9,132 nt of DNA from Chloroflexota bacterium (lineage in GTDB: Bacteria; Chloroflexota; Dehalococcoidia; E44-bin15). The stretch spans positions 1 through 9,132 of the forward strand of contig JADFVG010000104.1 in assembly GCA_015222405.1 (NCBI GenBank). The letters are read 5' to 3'. Below, piece after piece: positions 1-6,271 of this stretch (position 1 is the first letter of the stretch; each line of letters opens with the position of its first letter). The notes beneath the pieces are model-generated. The model worked only from the letters and a program-made list of their open reading frames with translations. It ran no database searches and had not been told where the DNA came from. The position numbers and the translations under genes are program-made.

Positions 1-1
1 C

Positions 2-835
2 GAAGACTCACAGCTCTCCATCGTTGATGCCAATGAAGTGGTCGAATTCCACGAGCATCCGGCACAGGCGGTGCGGCAAAAGCGGGACTCATCCATTGTC
101 GTGGGCATGAACCTGCTCAAGAGGGGCGATGTCTCCGCCTTCGTCTCCGCCGGTAATAGCGGGGCAGTGATGGCGGCAGCACTCCTCACCCTGGGCAACA
201 TCAAGGGAATCGAGCGCCCCGCCCTGGGGTTCCTATTCTCCGGCCCTGAGCATCCCGTCCTGCTGCTGGATGTGGGGGCCAATGCCGATTGCAAACCAGG
301 CTTTCTGGTTCAGTTTGCTCAAATGGGCAGCGTCTATATGGAGCGGGTTTACGCTATGGAGCGCCCCAGAATCGGGCTCCTCAGCAATGGGGAGGAGGAA
401 AACAAGGGAAACCAGCTAGTTCGGGAGAGCCACAAGCTTCTCAAAAACACCAGCCTGAACTTTATTGGCAATGTGGAAGGTAATGACGTGGTCACCGGGA
501 AGGCGGACGTGGTGGTCACCGATGGCTTCACCGGGAATGTGCTGATAAAGGAAGGCGAAGGCCTGGGCGAGCTGGTGCTCCATTCGCTGCGGCGAACGCT
601 GGCGAGGAGACCCCACCTCAGGATTGCAGCCTTCTTTTGGGGGTCTGCTCTGCGCAACACCATCAAGCGTTTGGACTATTCCGAGCACGGCGGGGCGCCC
701 CTCCTCGGGGTGAACGGGAATGTGATTATTGCTCATGGCAGAAGCGATGCCAAGGCGATCCAGAACGCCATCTTCACCGCCAAGCAGGTGGTGGAACAGG
801 GGGTTCTGGAAGCACTAAGAACAGGGATAAAATGA
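2..835 (+). CDS. plsX: Phosphate acyltransferase PlsX (5' partial)
   Basis: PlsX converts acyl-ACP plus phosphate to acyl phosphate, the donor that PlsY uses for the first acylation of glycerol-3-phosphate; it is a soluble or membrane-associated enzyme of phospholipid synthesis. The reading frame is open from the first bases of the window, so the start lies upstream. About 277 codons are visible, against a usual 330-345, so roughly the first 60-80 residues are missing. Recognisable family blocks are EHPAQAVRQKRDSS, VSAGNSGAVMAAAL, LLLDVGANADC, VQFAQMGSVY, GEEENKG, TDGFTGNVLIKEGEG and GGAPLLGVNG near the C-terminus. The C-terminal end looks complete, closing with TGA at 833-835. A GTG at 38 could be read as a start but lies inside a conserved block, so it is not the real one. 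The gene is followed 15 nt later by trxA, probably on one transcript. Unlike many bacteria, it does not directly follow rpmF, which lies more than 5 kb away on the other strand. Confidence 0.95.
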   Translation, partial: EDSQLSIVDANEVVEFHEHPAQAVRQKRDSSIVVGMNLLKRGDVSAFVSAGNSGAVMAAALLTLGNIKGIERPALGFLFSGPEHPVLLLDVGANADCKPGFLVQFAQMGSVYMERVYAMERPRIGLLSNGEEENKGNQLVRESHKLLKNTSLNFIGNVEGNDVVTGKADVVVTDGFTGNVLIKEGEGLGELVLHSLRRTLARRPHLRIAAFFWGSALRNTIKRLDYSEHGGAPLLGVNGNVIIAHGRSDAKAIQNAIFTAKQVVEQGVLEALRTGIK

Positions 836-850
836 AGAGAAGGAGCGACT

Positions 851-1177
851 ATGGCAAATTCGGTCACTGTTACTGAAGAAAACTTCGATCAAATGGTGCT
901 TAAGGCCAACACACCAATGCTGGTGGATTTTTGGGCCCCATGGTGCGCCCCTTGCGTGGCGGTGGCCCCGATACTGGAGGAGCTCGCCGCAGAGTATGAG
1001 GGGAAAATAGGCATTGCCAGGCTCAATGTTGATGACGCCCCTACACTTTCCTCAAGGTATGGCATTTCCGCCATCCCCAACCTCATCATCTTTAATGGGG
1101 GAAAGCCCGTTTCGCAGATCGTGGGCTATCGGCCCAAAGCTGAGCTGAAGAAGGCTCTGGACCAGACCCTCACCTGA
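851..1177 (+). CDS. trxA: Thioredoxin with CAPC active site
   Basis: A small cytoplasmic dithiol-disulfide oxidoreductase of 108 residues, the normal size for a single-domain thioredoxin. Family landmarks fall at the same numbers as in E. coli Trx: buried Asp26 (VDFWA), active-site Cys32 and Cys35 (WCAPC), and cis-Pro76 (AIPN). The LNVDD strand and the GYRPKAEL C-terminal helix region are also typical. Two positions are unusual: the active site reads CAPC instead of CGPC, and the residue after the second Cys is Val instead of the common Lys or Arg. The start is well supported by an AAGGAG Shine-Dalgarno at 840-845, five bases before ATG. The gene sits 15 nt after plsX and 27 nt before trxB, so it most likely receives electrons from the reductase encoded next door. 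A specialised partner is possible because of the active-site changes, but the fold assignment is secure. Confidence 0.95.
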   Translation: MANSVTVTEENFDQMVLKANTPMLVDFWAPWCAPCVAVAPILEELAAEYEGKIGIARLNVDDAPTLSSRYGISAIPNLIIFNGGKPVSQIVGYRPKAELKKALDQTLT

Positions 1178-1204
1178 TCCCCACGGCAAGGAGAGAGGTT
1201 TACT

Positions 1205-2128
1205 ATGGATAGAGCCTACGACGTGATCATCATCGGGGGAGGGCCAGCGGGGTTGAGCGCCGGGCTCTATGCCGCCAGAGCCAGCCTGAGCACGCTGCTT
1301 ATTGAAAAGGGCATCCTCGGCGGTCAGATCGCCAATGTAGAGCATGTGGAGAACTATCCTGGCTTTCCTGAGGGCATCTCCGGCTTTCAGCTTGGTCAAG
1401 CCATGCACCAGCAGGCGACCAAATACGGACTGGAGACAGTTGCCGCCGAAGTCACCGCTATCGAGCTGGCGGAGAAAGGCAAAGTGGTAAAGACCACAGA
1501 AGGCGAATACCTGGCGAAGGTATTGATCATGGCTACAGGTGCTGAGCCCAACAGGCTGGGGGTGCCCGGGGAAGAGAGATTATTGGGCCACGGGGTCTCC
1601 TACTGCGCCACCTGCGATGGTCCCCTGTTCAGGGATAAGGTTGTGGCAGTAATCGGGGGTGGGGACTCAGCGGTGGAGGAGGGACTGATTCTCACCAGAT
1701 TTGCTTCCAAGGTGATTTTGATTCACCGTCGTGACCAGCTTCGCGCGAGCAAGCTCCATCAGCAAAGGGCCTTCGCCAACCAGAAAATGGAGTTCCTGTG
1801 GGACACGGTGGCAGAGGAAATCATCGGCGACGATAAGGTTAAAGGACTCAGCCTGCGCAATGTAAAAACAGGCGAGAAATCAACCCTGGAGGTATCCGGT
1901 GTCTTTATCTATGTGGGACTTCATCCCAACACTGAGTTCCTTAGAGGGCTTCTACGCCTCGATGCCCAGGGGCACATCGTCATCAATGAAGAGATGCAAA
2001 CAGAAATCGCCGGCATTTTTGCTGCCGGCGACATTCGCCAAAATTCGCCGAGACAGGTCATCACCGCAGCGGGGGATGGAGCTACCGCTTCCCTCTCCGC
2101 AGAGAAGTTTCTCAGCGAACAAAGATAG
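1205..2128 (+). CDS. trxB: Thioredoxin-disulfide reductase
   Basis: A 307-residue flavoprotein of the low-molecular-weight thioredoxin reductase type, close to the usual 300-320. It passes electrons from NAD(P)H through FAD and a redox disulfide to thioredoxin. Visible motifs in order are the FAD Rossmann motif GGGPAG (11-16), GGQIANVEHVENYPGFP (39-55), the ATGAEP block, the redox-active pair Cys134-Cys137 (CATCDG), the second Rossmann motif GGGDSAVEE (151-159), HRRDQLR (174-180), whose two Arg and final Arg match the HRRxxxR motif associated with NADPH preference, and the second FAD-contact motif GIFAAGD (270-276). Ribosome binding is supported by AAGGAGAGAGG at 1188-1198. It follows trxA closely and is the last plus-strand gene before the convergent junction with acpP. 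A ferredoxin-dependent flavin thioredoxin reductase is less likely because the NADPH motif is intact. Confidence 0.96.
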   Translation: MDRAYDVIIIGGGPAGLSAGLYAARASLSTLLIEKGILGGQIANVEHVENYPGFPEGISGFQLGQAMHQQATKYGLETVAAEVTAIELAEKGKVVKTTEGEYLAKVLIMATGAEPNRLGVPGEERLLGHGVSYCATCDGPLFRDKVVAVIGGGDSAVEEGLILTRFASKVILIHRRDQLRASKLHQQRAFANQKMEFLWDTVAEEIIGDDKVKGLSLRNVKTGEKSTLEVSGVFIYVGLHPNTEFLRGLLRLDAQGHIVINEEMQTEIAGIFAAGDIRQNSPRQVITAAGDGATASLSAEKFLSEQR

Positions 2129-2170
2129 GAAATAGGGGATTTCCTCTGTTTAGCCCCGGCCTTTTTTCTT
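2127..2170 (+). terminator. Candidate convergent terminator between trxB and acpP
   Basis: The 45-nt gap between the two convergent genes starts with a perfect 7-bp inverted repeat (AGGAAAT, 5-nt loop, ATTTCCT; 2127-2145) that overlaps the trxB stop codon. It is followed by CCCC, which could alternatively pair with the GGGG of the loop, and by the pyrimidine tract CTTTTTTCTT at 2161-2170. The T-rich tract sits about 15 nt after the first hairpin, further than in a textbook intrinsic terminator. The call therefore rests mainly on position and on the alternative GGGG/CCCC pairing, which ends nearer the tract. Confidence 0.4.
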
Positions 2171-2173
2171 CGG

Positions 2174-2434
2174 CTACTCGTCCTCTATGCCCTTATCCTT
2201 AAGATAGGCAATGGTGTCCTGGAGAGTCTTTAACTCCTCTGCTTCCTCATCAGATATTCGTAGCTCCCTGTTGTCGGCGCTGAACTCCTCCTCTATGGCC
2301 ATGACCAGCTCCACCAGATCCAGTGAGTCAGCATTCAGGTCATCGGTGAAAGAGGTAGAGGGAACTACCTGCTCCTCCTCCGCTCCCAATTGATCGATAA
2401 CGATCTTTTTCAACCTATCGAAGATGGTTGCCAA
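2174..2434 (-). CDS. acpP: Acyl carrier protein, TTG start
   Basis: The cytosolic carrier of growing acyl chains in type II fatty-acid synthesis, activated by 4'-phosphopantetheine on Ser37 in the DSL motif (ADSLDLVELVMAIEEEF, 35-51). It is an acidic protein of 86 residues; typical ACPs have about 77-80. The extra length comes from about five additional residues (in SADNRELRIS, 52-61) between helix II and the DEEAE helix III region, and from a longer C-terminus. The start is TTG at 2432-2434: the family N-terminus MxTIFxRLKKI begins there, no in-frame ATG fits, and a strong GGAAAGGGGG Shine-Dalgarno lies six bases upstream, overlapping the nusB stop. It is 15 nt downstream of nusB, so the two are probably co-transcribed. 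Its neighbours fabD, fabK and plsX support a housekeeping fatty-acid role. No fabF or rnc follows it; trxB converges instead. Confidence 0.95.
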   Translation of the reverse strand: MATIFDRLKKIVIDQLGAEEEQVVPSTSFTDDLNADSLDLVELVMAIEEEFSADNRELRISDEEAEELKTLQDTIAYLKDKGIEDE

Positions 2435-2449
2435 CCTGCACCCCCTTTC

Positions 2450-2857
2450 CTATCTATTGGCTTGGGCACTAACCGTCCCTAAAACTCCATTGATGAACTT
2501 TGGGGAATTGTCGCTGCCAAAGGTCTTGGCCAGCTCCACTGCTTCATTGATGGCAGCTTTCACCGGGACTTTATTATCCAACAAAATCTCGAAGATGGCA
2601 AGCCTCAGAATGTTTCTATCAATAGTAGCCAGTTGTGCCACAGGCCAGGCCGGGGCATAGGTTTGAATCATATTATCGATTCTCTCTTTATTTGTCAAAA
2701 CCCCGCTCACCAGCTCTCGGGCGAAGCTCTCCCCCTCATCAGGCAAAGAAGCCTCAGCCAATAATCGCCCCAAGGTTTCCTCGACATCGTGTGCCACCGC
2801 GTCAACCTCAAAAAGGGCCTGAAGCGCTATCGTTCTCGCCCTTCTCCTTGCCCCCAT
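2450..2857 (-). CDS. nusB: Transcription antitermination factor NusB
   Basis: A 135-residue all-helical protein that binds boxA RNA with NusE (S10) in the rRNA antitermination complex. Family signatures are ARRRARTIALQALFEVD at the N-terminus, DRNILRLAIFEILL (80-93), VPVKAAINEAVELAKTFG (97-114) and SPKFINGVLG near the C-terminus. Its length fits the usual 130-150. It starts at ATG 2855-2857 with AAGGG seven bases upstream. It is the first gene of a probable two-gene unit with acpP. A gap of 82 nt separates it from the radical SAM gene; a TATAAA-like element on the minus strand lies in this gap at about 2889-2894, but no convincing -35 is present. Confidence 0.95.
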   Translation of the reverse strand: MGARRRARTIALQALFEVDAVAHDVEETLGRLLAEASLPDEGESFARELVSGVLTNKERIDNMIQTYAPAWPVAQLATIDRNILRLAIFEILLDNKVPVKAAINEAVELAKTFGSDNSPKFINGVLGTVSAQANR

Positions 2858-2877
2858 TTTTTCGCCCTTTTTCGCCC
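2858..2877 (-). repeat. 10-bp tandem duplication in nusB leader
   Basis: The plus-strand unit TTTTTCGCCC occurs twice in direct succession (2858-2867 and 2868-2877), just before the nusB start. Read on the minus strand it gives two GGGCGAAAAA units, so the purine-rich ribosome-binding element AGGG appears twice upstream of the ATG. It may be a slippage duplication; any effect on translation is inference. Confidence 0.6.
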
Positions 2878-2939
2878 TATTTGCTGATTTTATACTAGCT
2901 GTTTTTCCTGTCGTTATCTTCCGAGGCAGTCAAGCCCGC

Positions 2940-4079
2940 TCAGTAATCCCTCAGCAGATGGAGGTTTCCGATCCTCACCTTTTTCAGCCCCGCATCTTTT
3001 GCCACCTCTAGACACTCATAGGCAACCCGCCGCGAGGTGGTGGGCAGATCGCCCATAAAGAATTGGGGGTGGAATCCAAGAAGGCTATAGGGAATATCAG
3101 GATTGAGGGCGGCGATAAACGAGGCCAGCCTCGCCACTTCCTCCCTTCCGATATATCCCGGGATGAGCAGGGTGCTGGCCATCAAGAAGGGTGGCGATGG
3201 CCTCTCTCTGGTATACTGGGCCAGGAGCTGAAAATTCTCCAGCGTCCTCTTGTTGCTCACACCGCAGAGGGCGATGTTGAGCCCCTCGCTCCAGGCCTTG
3301 AGGTCGAATTTGATGCAGCCCCCCGATTTCAGGGAAAGCTCGGCGGCTTGCCTCAGCAGCGCCGGATGCATCGAGCCATTGGTTTCCCAGCAGATGCGCA
3401 GGATTCTGCCCTTATTCCGCTCCAGGGCAAGGCGAGAGGCGCGAAGGGCATGAGGAAACTGTGGCGTAGGGTCACCGCCAAAGTAGCAAATACAAGAGGT
3501 CTTCTCATCCACCTGCTCGGCGAGCTCCGAGGCCGTTATCCTCGGCTCCTTGCTTGCCTCCAGGCGGTAGTGCCAATTCTGGCAAAAGAGGCAATCAAAA
3601 GAGCAGGCGTGGTAAAAAACAGCCAGGTTTTTGTAGCCGTATTCGGGTCCCTCTCTATAAGCAAAATGGGGGTAGCCGGCCCCGGTCCCCCCGGGGCAGA
3701 CCCAATCGGCGACGCAGTTAGTGGGCAGGGGATCATAATACCAGCTAACGTTCCCCTTCTCGGCGCTGGCACCAACGAATCTGCCCTCCATATTTTGGCG
3801 CAGGCCACAGTAGCTTTTTCGGCCTTGACCAATAAGGCACTCATTGACGCAAAGGTTGCATTGCTTTCCCCCTTCATCTCTGGGGGGCGTCGGTGGCAGA
3901 TCGAAGGGGTTTCTCGCCTCGAGGTGTGCCTTCTCGATATAGGGCAGAGCGGCTTCAAAATTGGAACGGATACAATCAGGGCAAAGCTCAAGGGCCTGGG
4001 AGATAAGAAATGACTCCCGGCCACAGAGCAGGCACTTGACAATGGTTTTGGCTGATAGATCTTGACGTGGTAGCACCAT
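2940..4079 (-). CDS. COG1180-type radical SAM protein with N-terminal Cys pairs
   Basis: A 379-residue protein of the pyruvate-formate-lyase-activating-enzyme-like radical SAM group (COG1180, related to the AmmeMemoRadiSam enzymes). The cluster-binding motif is CxxxCxxC at Cys159, Cys163 and Cys166 (HACSFDCLFCQNW). It is followed by the SAM-contact motif GGDPTP (201-206), ETNG (232-235), KFDLKAW (257-263) and TLLIPGY (303-309), all in barrel order. The N-terminus adds two Cys pairs that look like a zinc ribbon (CLLC 16-19 and CPDC 33-36), then CNLCVNEC (74-81), Cys91, and Cys122/Cys128 (CVADWVC), so further metal or cluster sites are possible. The ATG at 4077-4079 has no clear Shine-Dalgarno, so the exact start is uncertain; the next codon, GTG, is also possible. 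No glycyl radical enzyme, Memo or AMMECR1 gene lies beside it, so its substrate cannot be read from context. It appears to be a separate unit, downstream of the fabD terminator. Confidence 0.88.
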   Translation of the reverse strand: MVLPRQDLSAKTIVKCLLCGRESFLISQALELCPDCIRSNFEAALPYIEKAHLEARNPFDLPPTPPRDEGGKQCNLCVNECLIGQGRKSYCGLRQNMEGRFVGASAEKGNVSWYYDPLPTNCVADWVCPGGTGAGYPHFAYREGPEYGYKNLAVFYHACSFDCLFCQNWHYRLEASKEPRITASELAEQVDEKTSCICYFGGDPTPQFPHALRASRLALERNKGRILRICWETNGSMHPALLRQAAELSLKSGGCIKFDLKAWSEGLNIALCGVSNKRTLENFQLLAQYTRERPSPPFLMASTLLIPGYIGREEVARLASFIAALNPDIPYSLLGFHPQFFMGDLPTTSRRVAYECLEVAKDAGLKKVRIGNLHLLRDY

Positions 4080-4105
4080 CGCAAACCGAGCTCATAAATA
4101 AGATT

Positions 4106-4158
4106 GGGAATTGAAATAGCTTCCCTTCCCCCACCGGCCCCTCATCACCTCAAGGGAA
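4106..4158 (-). promoter_or_regulatory. Competing inverted repeats in the radical SAM leader
   Basis: In the minus-strand leader before the radical SAM gene, TTCCCTT (4158-4152) can pair with AAGGGAA (4127-4121) over a 24-nt loop. Part of that same second arm (GGGAA) can instead pair with TTCCC (4110-4106) over a 10-nt loop. The two pairings exclude each other. No U-tract follows and no known riboswitch class is recognised. The gap 4080-4185 holds nothing else I can support apart from the fabD terminator U-tract. Confidence 0.25.
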
Positions 4159-4179
4159 CCAGGCCATGTCAGCAGAGGC

Positions 4180-4218
4180 AAAAAATTAGATGCTCATCTC
4201 TCTAAGAGAGCTTGCATC
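4180..4218 (-). terminator. Intrinsic terminator at the end of the fabD operon
   Basis: On the minus strand, GATGC (4218-4214) pairs with GCATC (4193-4189). Inside this lies a second stem CTCTC/GAGAG with a TTA loop. The fabD stop codon TAA follows, and six T residues (plus-strand A at 4180-4185) complete a hairpin-plus-U-tract arrangement. The stem is encoded by the last codons of fabD, so the terminator overlaps the coding region. The internal loop makes the hairpin only moderately stable. Confidence 0.55.
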
Positions 4219-5118
4219 TTCGAGATTTAAAATCTGCGCTTCGGTGTTAATCCTCTTAATGAGACCGCCCAATACCTGCCCCGGACCGATCTCAATGAAG
4301 GTGGAAACGCCAGCGTCAACCATGTACTCCACGCTCCTTTGCCACTGAACGCAATACAAGAGCTGGCGCAGGAGTTCCTCCTTTACTTCATCAGCTGTGG
4401 TAACTGGCTGGGCAGTGCTATTCACCACAATAGGGGTGGAGGGGTGGCGAAAGTCGAGCTCGGAGATGGCGTTAGCCATTCCCTCAGCGGCGGGCTGCAT
4501 CAGTTCGGAATGAAAGGCACCGCTCACACTGATCGGTATGGTGCGTTTCGCTCCTATTGCCCGAGCCAGGTCCATGGCCCGAACCATAGCCTCCCTGGTG
4601 CCGCTGACCACGATCTGCCCCGGTGAGTTGAGGTTGGCGATATGGGCACCGGTCTCCTGACAAACCTGCTCCACGGAAACCTCGTCGATGCCAATGATGG
4701 CTACCATGCCTCCAGGCACCTTGTCCCCAGCCTCCTGCATCAGCCTTCCCCTCTCCCGGGTAAGCCGAACCGCATCCACGAAGTCAAGCACCTGGGAAGC
4801 AACCAGCGTAGTATACTCGCCAAGACTATGCCCCGCCATAAAGGCAGGGCATATCAGTTGACCGGCTATCTTGGAAGTGGCTTTGAGGCAGGCGATGCTT
4901 ACGGTGAGGATCGCTGGTTGGGCATTGACCGTCCGGGCAAGCTCCTCCTCAGGCCCCTCAAAGCAAAGGCGCGAGAGGGAAAATCCCAGAGCATCATCGG
5001 CTTCCTCAAACACCTCTCTTGCTTGGGAAAAGTTATGATAAAGATCAAGCCCCATGCCTACCCGCTGTGAACCCTGACCCGGGAAGACATAGGCTAGATT
5101 TCCTTGCTGCTCAGCCAT
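4186..5118 (-). CDS. fabD: Malonyl-CoA:ACP transacylase FabD
   Basis: Transfers malonyl from CoA to ACP, supplying the extender unit for type II fatty-acid synthesis in the cytoplasm. The 310-residue protein has the full set of transacylase motifs: VFPGQGSQ (11-18), the nucleophile elbow GHSLGEY with Ser98, the malonate-binding Arg123 in RERGRLMQ, and the catalytic His203 in SGAFHS. EIGPGQVLGGLIKR stands near the C-terminus. I chose the ATG at 5116-5118 over the in-frame ATG at 5131-5133 because GGAG lies six bases upstream of the former and the resulting start MAEQQGNLAYVFPGQGSQ is normal for the family; the longer form would add only MLELG. The start overlaps the fabK stop by 8 nt (ATGGCTGA), implying translational coupling. 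It is the last gene of the operon and ends in a hairpin terminator. The neighbours fabG and fabF that often follow are absent. Confidence 0.96.
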   Translation of the reverse strand: MAEQQGNLAYVFPGQGSQRVGMGLDLYHNFSQAREVFEEADDALGFSLSRLCFEGPEEELARTVNAQPAILTVSIACLKATSKIAGQLICPAFMAGHSLGEYTTLVASQVLDFVDAVRLTRERGRLMQEAGDKVPGGMVAIIGIDEVSVEQVCQETGAHIANLNSPGQIVVSGTREAMVRAMDLARAIGAKRTIPISVSGAFHSELMQPAAEGMANAISELDFRHPSTPIVVNSTAQPVTTADEVKEELLRQLLYCVQWQRSVEYMVDAGVSTFIEIGPGQVLGGLIKRINTEAQILNLEDASSLREMSI

Positions 5119-6067
5119 GCCTAACTCCAACATAAGAATTGCTCAATCTGGCAATTATGCTCTCAGCCTGGTCAACGATCTCCTTGATGATCGCTGCTGC
5201 CGGCTTTATATCTGTGATCAGTCCAGCGATCTGCCCCGCCATCACTGAGCCTTCCTCGGTATCGCCATTGAGGGCTGCTAACTCTAGCTTACCCTGGCCA
5301 AGGAGTTCCAGCTCCTCCACCGAGGCACCACCCCTCTCCAGGGCCTGAAACTGACGCGTTAGCCTGTTCTCGATACAGCGCACCGGGTGCCCGGTAGCAT
5401 ATCCCGTGGCCACCGTGGACCGGTCGCGGGCCTCGAGGACCTTCCGTTTGAAATTGGGATGAGCCACACACTCCTCGGCACAGACAAAGCGCGTTCCAAG
5501 TTGCACCCCTTGCGCTCCTAAACAAAGAGCAGCAGCAAGTCCTCGCCCATCGCCAATCCCTCCCGCAGCCACTACCGGTATAGTAACACTATCCACCACC
5601 TGGGGCAATAGGGCCATGGTAGCAGTCTCCCCGATATGTCCCCCCGACTCCAGGCCCTCGGCTACCAGAGCATCGGCCCCCGCTCGCTCCAAGCGTTTGG
5701 CCAGGGCAACACTGGAGACCACCGGCATCACCTTTATCCCCGCCTCCTTAAAAGTGGGGATATAGACTCCCGGATTCCCACCGCCGGTGGTGACAATAGA
5801 AACCCCCTCCTCAAGGACAACCTGAATAACCTCCTCAAGGAAGGGGGTCATGAGCATGATATTCAAAGCAAAGGGTTTTGATGTCCACTCCCGGGTAGCA
5901 CGAATCTGCTCCCGTATCCAGCTCGGGGGGGCATTACCGGCACCGATAATCCCCAGCCCACCACCATTGGAGACCGCGGAGGCAAGCTCAGCGGTGCCGA
6001 GCCAAGCCATCCCCCCCTGAATCACGGGGTACTCAATGCCAAAAAGGTCACAGATCGCAGTCCGCAT
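5111..6067 (-). CDS. fabK: Enoyl-ACP reductase II (FabK-type flavoprotein)
   Basis: An FMN-dependent TIM-barrel enzyme of 318 residues that reduces enoyl-ACP to acyl-ACP, replacing FabI in many Gram-positive and anaerobic bacteria. The N-terminus FGIEYPVIQGGMAW (9-22) and NGGGLGIIGAG (34-44) are characteristic. SGGHIG (141-146) places His144 at the number of the catalytic His in pneumococcal FabK. AAGGIGDGRG (167-176) and VQLGTRF (188-194) are the phosphate-binding and late barrel motifs. Nitronate monooxygenases share this fold and some motifs; the tight coupling with fabD and its location in a fab operon favour FabK. The start ATG at 6065-6067 has AGG about seven bases upstream and lies 9 nt after the rpmF stop. 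It shares the operon promoter at 6831-6859. Confidence 0.9.
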   Translation of the reverse strand: MRTAICDLFGIEYPVIQGGMAWLGTAELASAVSNGGGLGIIGAGNAPPSWIREQIRATREWTSKPFALNIMLMTPFLEEVIQVVLEEGVSIVTTGGGNPGVYIPTFKEAGIKVMPVVSSVALAKRLERAGADALVAEGLESGGHIGETATMALLPQVVDSVTIPVVAAGGIGDGRGLAAALCLGAQGVQLGTRFVCAEECVAHPNFKRKVLEARDRSTVATGYATGHPVRCIENRLTRQFQALERGGASVEELELLGQGKLELAALNGDTEEGSVMAGQIAGLITDIKPAAAIIKEIVDQAESIIARLSNSYVGVRHG

Positions 6068-6076
6068 CTTAGCCTG

Positions 6077-6271
6077 TTACCCTTTTTCCCTCTCCGCCTT
6101 TACCTTCATCACTTCCCTTCCCCTATAGCTTCCGCAGGTAGGACAAACATGGTGCGCCAGTTTAGGGCTGTGGCATTGGGGGCAATAATCGATGGCAGGC
6201 AGAGATAAAGCCATATGACTACGCCTCTCTCTCTTGCGCGCCTTGGAGGTCTTTCTCTTAGGTACTGCCAT
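6077..6271 (-). CDS. rpmF: Large-subunit ribosomal protein bL32 (zinc-ribbon form)
   Basis: A 64-residue basic ribosomal protein, within the normal length of 55-65. The N-terminus MAVPKRKTSKARKRERRSH is the family signature. Four cysteines (Cys30, Cys33, Cys43, Cys46 in CPQC and CPTC) form the zinc ribbon of the Cys-containing form of L32. The start is ATG at 6269-6271, 14 nt inside the end of the upstream DUF177 gene, with AAGGA about 11 nt upstream. The DUF177-rpmF pair is conserved across bacteria; here it leads into fabK-fabD instead of plsX, linking ribosome production to fatty-acid synthesis on one transcript. Confidence 0.97.
   Translation of the reverse strand: MAVPKRKTSKARKRERRSHMALSLPAIDYCPQCHSPKLAHHVCPTCGSYRGREVMKVKAEREKG

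Noticed and set aside
38..40. GTG as the start of plsX
   Set aside because: The frame is open to the window edge and conserved PlsX sequence surrounds this codon, so the gene is simply cut by the window.
2887..2938. Minus-strand promoter for nusB-acpP (TATAAA near 2889-2894, TTGACT near 2925-2930)
   Set aside because: The two elements are far more than 17 bp apart and no acceptable -35 lies at the correct spacing, so a promoter is possible but not supported.
3063..4013. A 316-codon open frame on the plus strand, antisense to the radical SAM gene
   Set aside because: The minus strand here carries a complete set of radical SAM motifs; the antisense frame has no recognisable domain or ribosome-binding site and is explained by codon composition.
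5119..5133. Longer FabD start at ATG 5131-5133
   Set aside because: It adds MLELG with no good Shine-Dalgarno, while ATG 5116-5118 has GGAG at ideal spacing and gives the usual family N-terminus.
5111..6067. Nitronate monooxygenase as the function of the FabK-like protein
   Set aside because: The fold and SGGHIG motif are shared, but overlap with fabD and placement in a fab operon favour enoyl-ACP reductase.
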